Numbered from the stretch's first letter, positions 12,926-23,760 are shown. The stretch: 64,000 nt of DNA from Dastarcus helophoroides (GCA_028583605.1 CM053326.1:19487036-19551035), one strand, 5' to 3'. Numbers and translations are program-made. Notes: generated by a model not told the origin, from the sequence alone.

Positions 12926-15566
12926 TAGGAATGCAACATCGTTCAAAGAAGCATCGATGTTTGAACATCAATATTTTTTTTAATAAAACATCGATGTCTC
13001 AAATATCGGTTTTCACTAACGATGCATCGATGCTTTTCCAATGTTTTTTAAATATTTATTTGCGTGTTTAAAAAATTAAAATTACAAAGGTGTAGAAAAT
13101 ACATCAATTTAAAAAGAATTTTTTCAGAAATTTCGAGTTTAACGTTAAAATTTCGCCTTTAAGGTTAAAATTTTTCGACTTTTTTTCTCGACATTTCGAG
13201 ACTAAAATTGAAATTTGGACTTTAACCTCGAAATTTCGTCTTTTTTCTTGAAAATTCAACTTCTTTCTCTAAATTTCGCCTTTTAATCTCGAAATGTTGA
13301 CACTTTTCTAAAAATTCTGAGATTAAAGCCAAAATTTCAACTTTAAATTTCGACTACAGGCAAACCGGAAACTTCGACTTTTTTCTTCAAATTTCGAGAA
13401 AAAAGTAGAAATTACTACGTTAATCTTAAAATTTCGAGAAAAAAAGTCGACATTTCGAGAAAAAATTCGAAATTTCACCTTTAAACTCGAAGTTTCCAAA
13501 ACATTTTTTTTTTAAATTAATGGCCTTTCTACTCCCAATTTTTTTAATTATTTGTTATAAAATGACAATTAATTAATTAATTTAATCCTATATTTTCTTT
13601 TACTTATTTTTCCCTTCAAATTTTGACTTAAAGCTCAAAATCTACTTTTTTGAATCGAAGGTTAGGTTTGAAGATTAAAATTTTCAAAAAAAAAAGTAGA
13701 CATTTCAACCCTACAGCACAACATTGGAGAAACAATTCAACATTTAAAAGTTAAATTCAAAATTTTAAAAATTTTCCCTTTAATGTTTATAAGAAATCTT
13801 CTAATTTTTGATAAAAATTCAAGATTAAAGTCCGGATTTGGAGAAAAAGCTCAAATTTTGGAAAAAAAACTAAATTATAAAAATAGAATTTGGTTTAGTA
13901 CAAAATTTTAGGATAGATTCAAATTTTCTAAGAAAATTTGGAATTAAAAAGATTGCAATTTTCAAATTTAAATATGGAATTATGATAAACATTTCTAATT
14001 TCTAATCTGGTAGGTACATGCTCGAATTTTTGATAAAAACCCAAGGTTAAGCTCCAGATTTGAAGAAAGAGTTCTTAGGAACATTTTATAAAGACTAAAT
14101 TTTGAAAAATAGTGATATTTTCATAAAAAAATAAAATTTTCAAATAAATTCAGGTTTTTCAAAAAACGTCGACATTTTGTAAAAATGCTAAATCGTCGGA
14201 ATTTTCAAAAAAAGCGAGGTTCTGAGAAAATATCGAATTTTGAAAATTTTGCTAAAAAAAAATTCAAAACTTTGTAAAAACGAATATTTTAAAAACTTCA
14301 CATTTTCGAAAAAGTCGAAATTTTGACAGAAGAATTTTGAATTAAAATTTTAATAGTCGAAGTTTAGAAAAATATTGGCATTTTCATAAAAAGTAAAAAT
14401 TTTCAAAAAAATGACTCCCAAAAATGTAAAAATTCTAAAAATTTCGATATTTTAAAAAGACTTTCAAATAGAAAAATTCATTAAAAAAACTCGACATTAG
14501 ATATATCAGGAGAATTCTGCGCCAAATGACGTCACAGCAGCTTTGGATGGCATGCCGCTGAAAAAGTAGAGGGGCGGGGCATGTTGGATATCAAATCAAA
14601 AGGCGTGTACTTGTCTAACAGTTGGTTTTACTTGTCTAACAGTTGTGCAACTACTTGTCTAACAATTGATTTGTCTACTAGTTGGTATCAGTTCGACAGC
14701 TGCTTGTCTAACCAAGTAGTTGTTAACAACTAACTAACTGTTAGACAAGTAGCTGTCCAACTGAAATCAATTGTTAGACAAGCAGCTGTACAACTGAAAT
14801 CAACTGGTAGACAAGTAAAACCAACTGTTAGACAAGTACACGCCCTTTCATTTGATACCCAACATGCCGCCCGGTCCCCCTACTTCTTCAGCGACATGCC
14901 ATCCGAAGCTGCTGTGACGTCATTTGGCGCAGAACTCTCCTGATATATTTACTCTCGACATTTTGATTTTTTCAGAGACGTTCAAAAATTTTAAATTAAA
15001 AATTGAAATGTTTAAAAAGTCGAAGGTGAACTGTTCGATAAGTCGAATAGCGTTAAAAAAATTTCCAGTAAAGTGGAAGTGGAATTTTGAAAAAAGTTGA
15101 AATTTTCGGCCAAGTTGAAACGTTAAAAAATCGAAATTTTGAAGGTCGAAACTTTGAAAAAAGTCGAAATTTTAGAAAAAGACTAAATTTAAAAAGACAG
15201 AAAGGAGCGATATTTAAAAAATCGATTTATTTAAACAAATTAAATAAAATAGTGGCCGTGAAACAGTGAATGTGATTGGGTGACATATCAGCTAGTTCCT
15301 AAATAAATTTTAACCGCCGAAAAAGTAAAATTTTTAGAACCCACTTCACCAACCGATACATCGAAAAAATATATCGATACCGTCGATACATCGGAACGAA
15401 AGTATCGATACAAAAATATCGAACGTCGAAACGAAAACATCGATGCTTTTGATACATCGATGTATCGTGTATGTGCATCCCTATTTTAGCATCGATGTTG
15501 AAACATCGATATTTATAAACGAGACATCGATGTTTTCAAAACATCGAACTATCGTTGGCATCCCTA
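12926..15566. mobile_element. hAT-like non-autonomous element, TAGGGATGC ends
   Basis: The element begins TAGGAATGCAAC and ends GTTGGCATCCCTA. It is flanked by CGTATCTG (12918-12925) and CGTATCTC (15567-15574), an 8-bp duplication with one mismatch. Subterminal CATCGATG palindromes (AACATCGATGT and similar) repeat many times at both ends, as in other hAT-type elements with TAGGGATG termini. A second CATCCCTA end lies inside, at about 15470-15480, which suggests an internal duplicate terminus or a nested relative. The interior is degenerate TCGAAATTTT satellite, T-rich on + from about 13,070 to 13,560 and A-rich from about 13,680. No transposase was seen. It contains the foldback insert at 14500-14948. 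Confidence 0.8.
14500..14948. mobile_element. 449-bp foldback/MITE with internal ACTTGTCTAACAGTTG repeats
   Basis: This is an almost fully palindromic element. ATATATCAGGAGA at the left is mirrored by TCTCCTGATATAT at the right. The arms continue through TTCTGCGCCAAATGACGTCA and the CAGCAGCTTTGGATGGCATG region. TTA occurs immediately outside both ends (14497-14499 and 14949-14951), suggesting a TTA duplication. Toward the centre, the motif ACTTGTCTAACAGTTG occurs about five times forward and four times reversed. Both arms carry the cAMP-response-like palindrome TGACGTCA. No coding capacity. It interrupts the satellite interior of the surrounding element. Confidence 0.8.
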
Positions 15567-16269
15567 CGTATCTCCCTAATAGCGTCTAGTCATCTAGTAT
15601 ATAATCTAGTAAATAACTTAAACCTTCACAATCCGTTAACAATAAGATACGACCTAGATAGTATCGCCCTCTACAGTCTAAGGCAGTGATTCTCAACCAC
15701 CGTGCCACTTTGGTACTTTACTGTCCCGGGAGATTCTTGAAGTGTGCCGCCAAATTTTACGGATGCACACAATAAAATAGCGAAGCAGACTTTTGGAGAA
15801 TACATTTAACTGCCTGGTTATGCATCGAGAAAAAATCCGAAATGTATAGTGGTATAGTCTACGTACAGAAGTGATAAGAAGATATACCCCCTCATTGCAT
15901 CCTATCCCAATATATACAGTAGGGGTGTGTTCGTTTTCGAAAGAATTCGGAGAATTACGTCCGGGCGTCCGTTTTTATGATCATAATAACGCAAATTGGA
16001 CGCACGTACGTGCCCGGACATAATTTTACTCTAAATACGAATAGTTTCCTTATGCTGCTATTTAGTCACATTTAATTACCCTAGTCGCCCTTTGGTGTTG
16101 GTGTGCGTACAGTAGAGTTTATTATTTATATTTATTATACAGAATTATTCGCTTTTAACGTCCAATACCACAACATTGTGTTGCAAAAATTAACACGGGT
16201 TCAAAGGTAATATACAACATGTCGTTTTTAATAGTTTTTTTGACAAAATTATTTTTAATTTAAAAGGAC

Positions 16270-17363
16270 TTGGAGACCAAAATGGATAAATGGATAAAAA
16301 AAAGAAAGCTTAATGATGATAATAATAGTGTTAGTGGTCAGACTAACGAGCCCGGGTCCAGTACAAATAAAGATATTTTCTCCGTCAAAAAATATAACGT
16401 TCATCGCAAGTACAATGACGACTTATTAAAATTTAGATTTACATCTACAACGCAAAAAGGACCAAGTGTTCCCAAGTGTGTGCTATGTGGTTGTAAATTG
16501 TCAAACAATGCTATGGTTCCGAGCAAATTCCAACGTCACTTGCTTGCTAACCATCCTTCACTGTCATCAAAGGACAAAAGCTACTTTCAGAAATTATTAT
16601 CTGCAAGATTCAAACAAGTAAAGGTTTTTGAAAAGCAATTTAGTGTGTCTGAAAGAGCTCAGATAACTTCCTATGAAGTAGCTGAATTAATTGCTCTCAA
16701 ATTAAAACCTCATAGTTTGGCTGAAGATATTATATTACCTGCTTGTCGTAAAATTGTAAAAAAAATGATCGGTGAATCAGCAGATATTGATATTTGTAAA
16801 ATACCGCTTTCAAACGACACAATTCATCGTAGAATTATAGATCTGTCCCGAAATATTGAAGAAAATATCGCTAAAAGTCTTGCACATTCAAATCTTGCTC
16901 TACAAATCGATGAAACAACTGATATTACCGGAAAAGCACACTTAATTGCATTCGTTCGATTTATCTATCGTGAATTATCTGACTTCACAACAGGAAAACA
17001 CATTTTCGATGCAATAAATTCTTTTTTAAAAGAAATTAAAATTTCGTGGAGTTCGTGCATTGGCATTTGCACTATGACCGGATCTATAAAAGGATTTGTG
17101 GTACATTTAAAAGAACCTAATGCAGATATATTAGTTACCCATTGTTTTTTACATCGGGTAACACTCATTACAAAACAATTACCATTAGAATTAAAAATAG
17201 TGCTGGAACAGTTTGTTAAAATAATTAATTATATAAAATCAAAACCATTAAAAAGTCGCCTATTTAGTCAATTACGCCAGGCTATGTATGAATCGTTACG
17301 AAAGTTAGGTGGTTGTCCAGAGGGAAAGTTTTATCTCGCGTGCTTAAATTAAAAAACGAGTTA
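16270..17363 (+). pseudogene. hAT transposase, N-terminal part (broken)
   Basis: The open frame of 360 codons starts METKMDKWIKKRKL. It carries a BED-type zinc finger (CVLCGCKLSNN, then FQRHLLANHP), a conserved AELIALKLKPHSLAEDIILP helix region and the catalytic-core start LALQIDETTDITGKAHLIAF. The adjacent conserved block, normally of the form C-T-D-G-A, reads ICTMTG at about 17068-17080. The aspartate thought to be catalytic there has been deleted. THCFLHRVTLITKQLP follows. At about 17300 a deletion or frameshift moves the reading to another frame (VRWLSRGKVLSRVLKLKNEL), which is then cut by the insertion at 17364. The protein is not functional. It is closest in style to the hAT group that gave rise to SCAND3/ZBED5-like genes. 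Confidence 0.9.
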
Positions 17364-19415
17364 TAGCCCAGTCGGCGAAGCTTTTTTTTTGTACAACATA
17401 ATCCAACAGCGATTTTATGATTGCAATCAATTAGTTGGTTAATTTTGAGAATAAATTCAAGTTGGCGCGGTGCGGGGGGCTGTGCGTTAGCCGCCATTTT
17501 GATAAACGCGTTTATGTAATTATCTCGATAATAGTTGGTCCTATTAAAAAAGTACAAAAGATCATATTTGTAGAAAAATATATGACTTATCTTTTTTATT
17601 AATAGTATTTTTGTATAGGATAAATAAGTTACTACGTTGAATTGTTTTCTCTTTTTAGCTTTGCTTAATAATTCGTAAACAAGTAACACTCCATTGATAA
17701 TAGTTATTATCAAAGTTGTAGAGCATCAAAAAATTTACACATTTTGCAAAAAACATTTTTTTCTAAAGTTTATAATTTAAGAGCTATAATAAAATAAGTA
17801 TCTGAGTTAATCAAGAAAACGGCGTTTTATCAAATTGTATGCGCAATAAATGCTGACTTATGGACAGCAGATTTTATTTTAACAGGAGTGTCTCATTGCT
17901 CCACTAGACAAGTGAAGAATAGGTATAATTTTAGATCTTTTGTTATTATAGCTTTTATAAACTATGATCTTTTAAAAAATGTTTTTATAAAATTGATAGA
18001 TAAATTTATACCCTACAAAAATTCTGTATATGAAACGAGATTAAGGAAAACTAAAGAGTGATAATTTTTTGGCGTAATCATTTTAAAATATGTGTCTAAA
18101 ATATCTCTTCCAATAAAAATATTAAACTACTTATTTTTACATAAATATGATCTTTTTCATTTTTTCTTTTTTTCACAGTTGCACAGTGGGAACAATTTAT
18201 TTGAAGTATAATTCAACAGCAATTTTATGAATACAACCTATTAGTGGGTTAATCCTGTCTATGAGGCCAAGTGATCATGTGCTAGCCATTATTTTGATAA
18301 ATAAGTTTTTGTAAATATTTTGAGAATAATTGGTTTTACGAAGAAACTACAGGGAACCTATAAACATAAAAATGTTTATTTTGGCTGTTACCCTAAAAAG
18401 AGAAGTGTTTATTTTTTAGTTTTTGTTTAGTATAATTAGTAAGCGACTTAAATAATTCATAACAGTAACTATCAAAATTGTAAGAGAATTAGAAAATCTA
18501 CATTTTTTTTTAATAGGTTTTTCTTAAATTTGTTGTGTCATAGTTTTAGAGCAATGAAAATGTATAGGCAGAGAGCAATTTGAGCTTATTTCCCCACCAC
18601 CTTAGAGGTAAAGTTCACGGCGCGTTTTTTTAACGTGGTATTTTCAGAAAGTCTAATCCACAGTAAAAATGCAAAATGAAAAACTATTTTAAGATTTTTT
18701 TGATGGTCCCAGGTTCACTTATATCTATTACTCCGTCAAAGTCACTGTCTACATCTTTTACTATTGTGATACTAATGTGATGAAAATTTTTCTACAACTT
18801 ATTGAAAATACAATTTTATATTGTCTCATTAAATTGGCGTTTGGTGGTTAAAAGCACCTTTGGCATAAATACAGATTCGATTTCTAAAGTAGTTCTTTAC
18901 TGTGTTTGTACTTTAGGTGGTGGCGAAATTCGTGAGTTAAAATTTATCAAGACCGCTCGATTTTCATGGCGTTATAACTCACAAACTATTAACTTTAGAA
19001 AAATAAAATATATACAAAATTTGTAAAGAATTTTACGCTCTATAACTTTGATTATAACTGTTACGAACAAGTGCTAATCGTTTTGAAACTATTGAGAAAA
19101 AACTAAAAAGTAAAAACTTTTCATTAGAATAACTCATAAAATATTCATTTTGTAGAAAAATATGTTTAATAAAAAAGTTAAATTATATATTTTTCTATAA
19201 ATATGGTCTCTTGTATTTTCTTTATAGGACCAACCACTCTCGAGATATTTACTACAACGCGTTTATCAAAATGGCGGCTGACGCACAGCCTCCCGCGCCG
19301 CGCCAACTTGAACATATGCTCAAAATTGACCTATTAATAGATTGCAATAATAAAATCGCTGTTGGATTAGTTTGTGTTTTTCACCTCTATAGCGATATCC
19401 TCGCCGACTGGGCTG
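17364..19415. mobile_element. 2.05-kb long-TIR element with TTA duplication, inside the hAT transposase
   Basis: The ends are AGCCCAGTCGGCGA (left) and its complement TCGCCGACTGGGCT (right). Homology between the arms continues inward for roughly 400-450 bp, through AATCCAACAGCGATTTTAT and GCCGCCATTTTGATAAACGC. TTA lies directly outside both ends (17361-17363, 19416-19418). Excision would rejoin the host reading as KNEL then KVFFEQDNNDF, which proves an insertion into the hAT gene. A 3-bp TTA/TWA duplication is typical of PIF/Harbinger, but no transposase remains, so the superfamily is an inference. A third, more diverged copy of the left arm lies inside at about 18170-18620. Confidence 0.88.
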
Positions 19416-19418
19416 TTA

Positions 19419-20061
19419 AAGGTATTTTTTGAACAAGATAATAATGATTTTGCTGATCTGTTAGATGACAAAATATGGTGTGCCAAGCTAGCTTACTTAT
19501 GTGATATTTTTGTTATTTTTAATAACATAAGTACAAATATGCAAGGACCGAAAGAGAATTTTTAACCTCTAACGATAATTATTTGGATTTAAAAAAATTA
19601 CTTTAAGGAAGAATAAAGCACAAGAAGGTAGTTTGGAAAAGTTTGAATCAAAAGAGTGCTATAAAATAATTACTAAAACAGTTGTTGATCATTTGACAAT
19701 ACCAGAGCAAAGAATTGTTTAATATTTTCCGAATTTAGAAATAAAACTTTTTGAATGGGTTTGAAATCCATTTGTGATAAGTGACACGTCGGTGTATGAA
19801 TTAACTTTAAAAGAAGAGGAGGAAATAATTTCGGTGTGTCCTAACCGAGATTCAATTTCAAAACATTCAGAAAAATTAATAAATTCTTTCTGTATTAATC
19901 TTAGATTCGATTATCCGACAATATCACAAAAAGCTTTAAGTGTGTTATTACAATTTTCTACATCTTATTTGTGCGAGTTCGGATTTTTTGATTTGACAAA
20001 CATAAAAACGAGAAAAAGATCGAGACTTTTAAATCTAGATCATGAAATGAGAGTAGTGTAA
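19419..20061 (+). pseudogene. hAT transposase, C-terminal part (broken)
   Basis: This continues the protein of 16270-17363 after the nested insertion: KVFFEQDNNDFADLLDDKIW, CAKLAYLCDIFVIFNNIST, then a decayed stretch with stops (about 19562-19770). It ends in the hAT C-terminal dimerisation region (ELTLKEEEEIISVCPN; ALSVLLQFSTSYLCEFGFF; NIKTRKRSRLLNLDHEMRV). The LQFSTSYLCE(F/L)GF block is the usual hAT signature. Premature stops at about 19562, 19720 and 19762 mark it as dead. Confidence 0.88.
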
Positions 20062-20476
20062 TCGTTTTTACGCCCAAATATAAATGAAGTTCTCAAAAAA
20101 CACCAATCTCAAATTTCGCATTAAATGTAGTTTGCAATTTATCATTAAATAAACATTTTCTTTACTTTGTAATGCTATTTTAATTTATATCGTATAATAG
20201 GTATATCAGCTGTTTAACTATGTTTTTTTTAATTTACATAATTAGTTAGTGTGCCGCCAAGTTTTTATTGCTATTAATGTAATGAGATTATTATGCGATT
20301 TATAATAAGAGAGGACGTTGCCACGTCCGAGGTTGTTTAAATTGCTAATAATCGAGTTGCATTCAAAGCTTTATCGTTGACAACGATGATATAAAAAATC
20401 AACAAACTTTTAAAATGAAATTTGTACTTAGGGTATTATGATAGGTAACTAACATATTATAATTGTAACTAATGTA

Positions 20477-21890
20477 CCGGGATATCAAAAATTATCTTGG
20501 TCAAGGGTGGTTGTGGAATGTAAAACGTGTGTCTTACTTTAAATTTTTGAATGTTTTGTTGTGTCAGAATCTGTCAAGTCATTGTGCTGAAATTTTCTAA
20601 TCCAGTTTTTGAATCATGCCTCTTACCACACAGCACAAAATTTTTATAATTGAAGCCTATTTGCGAATGGGGGTGCGCTAGGTAATGAAAATTGGCAATA
20701 CAGTCAACGTTTGTGTTTGGACAATTTTCGAGAGCACTTCCCAAACGTGGCAATATTACCGGACAATTTTTATGCGTGCCTTACAAATTGTGTCGAAGTG
20801 TTTCGCGAAACTGGTTGTGTGATTCATAAAAAAAGGTGCTGGTACATCAAGAGTTCGTACAGAAGAAGTTGTCAATGACGTTCGTCAACGTATGGAAGAG
20901 GAGCTTGCAAAACCTTTGAAACCTCTTTTTCGGGAAATTGGACTTTCTTATGGAACATGTCAGAAGATTTTAAAGAAAGACTTGAACATGCATCCATGTA
21001 AGATGCAAGTATATCGAGCTCTTCTGCCCGCAGACCACCCCAGACGCCTTGCTTACTGCCATTGGTTTGTCAATAATTTAATGAATGACAATCTTCTGGA
21101 CTTAACTTTTTTTTCTGACGAAGCGTGTTTCCACCTTTCGGGATACATCAATTCTCAAAATATACGAATGTGGAGCAATGATAACCCTCATGTTTTTACT
21201 GAATCGCCACTACATGCTCAAAAAATTGGTGTTTGGATGGCAGTTGCTCGCAGAACAATAATTGGGTCTTTTTTTTTTGGATTTCAGCGTCAACGCAAAA
21301 AGGTACAGACACAACTTTTTGGGTGAATTTATGCAACAGTTAAACGATGATGAACTTCGGTACGGTTATTTCCACCACGACGGTGCAACAGCACATACTA
21401 CACGAGAAAATATTGCTTTCCTCCGCGAGTTTTTTGTTGACCGGCTGATAAGTTTGCATACAGAAGTTGAGTTTCCTCCGAGATCACCTTGTTTGACAAT
21501 TATGGACTATTTTATATTTCCTTACTTAAAAAACAAGATTTTCGCAACTCCGCAAGAACTGCAACAAAGAATTGTTCAGCAACGTGCAACCATAACGCCA
21601 GAAATGCTGCAAAACGCTTTTCACAGCATGAGGAGGCGCGTCAACTTGTGCACCGAACAAAACGGGGGACATTTCCAACAATTACTGTAATTTAGTTTTT
21701 CTTGTTACTAAAACCGTTATTTCATAATTTGTAGTTCATTATTGTTTAACAGCTGAAATAAATAGGTATGAAATTCGTAGGTTATTGATGATGTCAGTGT
21801 GACAGTGACATAATTATTTCAAACGTAAAGTAAGACACACGTTTTACATTCCACAAGCACCCTTGACCAAGATAATTTTTGATATCCCGG
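20477..21890 (+). mobile_element. Tc1/mariner-type element, 1.41 kb, inside the hAT element
   Basis: Terminal inverted repeats begin CCGGGATATCAAAAATTATC and extend for about 65 bp with one visible mismatch. TA flanks both ends (20475-20476, 21891-21892). It carries one frameshifted transposase. The arms are much better preserved than the surrounding hAT ends, so it inserted later, into the hAT 3' non-coding region. Confidence 0.93.
20616..21690 (+). pseudogene. Tc1/mariner-family transposase, frameshifted
   Basis: The gene starts MPLTTQHKIFIIEAYLRMG, the helix-turn-helix start common in insect mariner-like transposases (DUF4817 type). It has at least three frame breaks: near 20670, at an A-run near 20826-20832, and at a T-run near 21270-21280. 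Between them are LGNENWQYS, CVEVFRETGCVIHKK, a DLTFFSDEACFHLSGY block with the first catalytic aspartate and FHHDGATAHTT with the second. The third acidic position, normally in SP-D-L, reads SPCL (codon 21490-21492, Cys). The element has therefore lost both frame and an active-site residue. The C terminus is TEQNGGHFQQLL. Confidence 0.9.
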
Positions 21891-22184
21891 TATTATGTGC
21901 TACTAAGTTATTATGAGGCTGCTAAATATTATGAGGTTAATAATTACCAATAAAGGTTTAATTTTAAGGACACTTAATTTTCAATGATACGATAAAATTA
22001 TTAAAAGTGTGCCGTGACGAAAAAAAGGTTGAGAATCACTGGTCTAATACATAGAATATCAATGTAGTGTGATTGTTTTTCAAATTAACTAGAAATTATC
22101 AACCGCAAATTCGTTTACCCAATTTTCCCCTTGGTAAAATTCGCTAAGCTATTATCTGATGTCGCCATTTTTGTGCCTATTTAG

Positions 22185-22331
22185 GTTAGACGTGAGCAGA
22201 GGCGAACTGCAATGGACCTGCAAACTATGACGATTCATTACCCCAAGGGCAGAATGAAGCAAATCAAAGAAAATCCGATTGGTACTTACCCGCTGGCGTT
22301 GGTACCCGGGCAATTTTGCGATTACTTCAAG
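22185..22331 (+). CDS. e(y)3: e(y)3/SAYP, post-SAY exon
   Basis: The 49 codons are VRREQRRTAMDLQTMTIHYP through CDYFK. They directly continue the SAY-domain exon (FNTNFNK then VRREQRR). The DLQT, GRMK and YPLALVPGQF-x-x-Y-F blocks match the conserved segment that follows the SAY helix in PHF10/SAYP proteins. The acceptor is TGCCTATTTAG and the donor AAG/GTAAGT, both phase 0. Confidence 0.92.
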
Positions 22332-22379
22332 GTAAGTTTAAAATCCGCTCTTAAGTTTTCTGAGGTTTTTTTTTTGCAG
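22332..22379 (+). other. 48-bp intron of e(y)3
   Basis: A very short intron with GTAAGT and TTTTTTTTTGCAG. Its length is a multiple of three and it contains no stop codon, so an unspliced transcript would remain in frame with 16 extra residues. A gene finder could easily fuse the two exons. Confidence 0.85.
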
Positions 22380-22601
22380 GAATTTACACCCACGGAGATT
22401 AATAATCTTCCGATTAATACCATTTGTTACGAGACCATTAACAAGATTCCTCCTGATGATATGGATTGTGATAGTTCTGATTCAGGATCGGATTCCGACT
22501 CTAGTAGTTCGGATTCTGATTGTTCTGATTCATCTGGAGTAGAAAATTGTAAGCTCTGCATAAAAGCAGCTGCTTCTAGAAAAGCAACTGCAACTGCTTA
22601 A
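22380..22601 (+). CDS. e(y)3: e(y)3/SAYP, last exon in window; ends before any PHD finger
   Basis: The sequence runs EFTPTEINNLPINTICYE, then an acidic/serine tract (DCDSSDSGSDSDSSSSDSDC), then VENCKLCIKAAASRKATATA and a stop. The first part is the conserved end of the SAY region. In SAYP and full-length PHF10 the acidic tract is followed by two PHD fingers. Here C-K-L-C sits where the first zinc pair would be, but the frame ends 16 codons later. A GTAAGC donor at 22549 (phase 1) could splice to downstream PHD exons, making the stop form a short isoform like the PHD-less PHF10 forms known in mammals. No PHD exon was recognised anywhere downstream. No AATAAA was found within about 130 bases of the stop. 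Confidence 0.87.
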   Translation, partial: EFTPTEINNLPINTICYETINKIPPDDMDCDSSDSGSDSDSSSSDSDCSDSSGVENCKLCIKAAASRKATATA

Positions 22602-22859
22602 GTCACTTATTGCTATTGATAGGTAAAGTAAGTCAAAGATATAACTTATGTTAGATGTTTAACTTTTGTATATATGTTTTTTAGTATAAAATACAAATTT
22701 GGTGTATGAATTCCATTTGTTTATTTTCTTTACCACCGTTTACACCTTATTCTGTAATATTGACTCATTTTTAAATAGTCTTTAACTATGGCAGTTGTTT
22801 TTTGTTGTCAATTTGCTAAAATTTTGTTACGCTAATATCAATTTAAGGGACAAATTTAC

Positions 22860-23760
22860 TTTAGAAATGTCGTGATTGCAGTTGAAATTTCGAGGTTAAA
22901 GTGTGAATTAGGATTTGCGACTTTTTATGAAGTCGTAGAGGAAAATAAAATTTAAGAGTCAAACTGCAGAATTTTGAGAAAAAAATCAAACTTAAGTAAA
23001 CATATGGAGGTTAAGTGGAAATTGCGATTTTGGTTTTAAAATTGCGACTTTTTTTGAAGTCGAAATTTTTAGGTTTAGTCGAAAGTTTTGAGGAACTAGA
23101 AATTTAGGTTAAAACTAAGAGTTTGCCAAAAAAATTGAAATTTCTAAGTGAGAGTAAAAACTATGAGGTTACAATACGTCGAAGTTACGATTTTGGTTTT
23201 GTTATTTAAAACTTTTTACAAAGATAAAATTGATTGGGGGAAAATTTACTTACAAGTGAAGAGTTTGAGAAAAAATCAAAATTTGAAGACTGCGGTAAAC
23301 GTTTTGAGGTTAGGTCGAAATTGCAATCTTTGTTTTGAAATTTCAGTCATTTTTGATTTTGAAATTGAAAGTAAAAACTAAAAACTTTAAGGGAAAAAAA
23401 TCGAAATTTCGTGGTTAACCTCGAAATTTAAAATTGATTTTTTAGAGGTTAACCACGAAATTTGCAACTGCTTTTTTTGACGTTAGTCACGAAATTCTGG
23501 TTTGAAATTTCGACTCCTTAATAAGATTGAATATTTCGGGGAAACAGAAATTTTAAGTTAAAATTAAAGAGTTAACCTCGAAAATTGTCGCATTGTTTTG
23601 GTTTTGAAATAGCTGCTCGATGTATATAGTCGTTGGAGAAAAAGGAATTTCAACTTAAAACCGCATAATTTGAGAAAAAGTCGAAATTTGAAGGTTAAAT
23701 TAAAAAGTTCGAGATTAGGTCGAAATTTCAATCTTATCTTGAAATTTCGTCTATTTATGC
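22860..23760. repeat. TCGAAATTTT-type satellite block with GGTTAA phrases
   Basis: Recurrent phrases of the type GTCGAAATTTCGAGGTTAA and TTGAGAAAAAATCAAAATTT. It is the same general class as the other blocks but rich in GAGGTTAA, so probably a separate subfamily. The small frame at 23148-23381 is a translation of it. Confidence 0.6.

Larger units (their letters stand above)
15684..22041 (+). mobile_element. Degenerate hAT element (SCAND3/ZBED5-related), host of two nested insertions
   Basis: The 15-bp terminal inverted repeat CAGTGATTCTCAACC is exact at both ends. The flanks GTCTAAGG (15676-15683) and GTCTAATA (22042-22049) match at 6 of 8 positions, as for an aged 8-bp duplication. GTGTGCCG-type subterminal motifs recur near 15752, 20250 and 22007. 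It encodes a BED-finger hAT transposase in two decayed pieces (16270-17363 and 19419-20061). Removing the 2.05-kb insert at 17364-19415 and the 1.41-kb insert at 20477-21890 leaves about 2.9 kb, a normal size for an autonomous element of this kind. It is inserted in the sense orientation of e(y)3. Confidence 0.92.
12636..22184 (+). other. e(y)3 intron 4 (inferred), about 9.5 kb, transposon nest
   Basis: The intron starts GTAAGC and ends TGCCTATTTAG. It holds two adjacent hAT-type insertions (12926-15566 and 15684-22041) with three further elements nested in them. Without these it would be about 0.5 kb. No other gene is seen. Confidence 0.75.
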
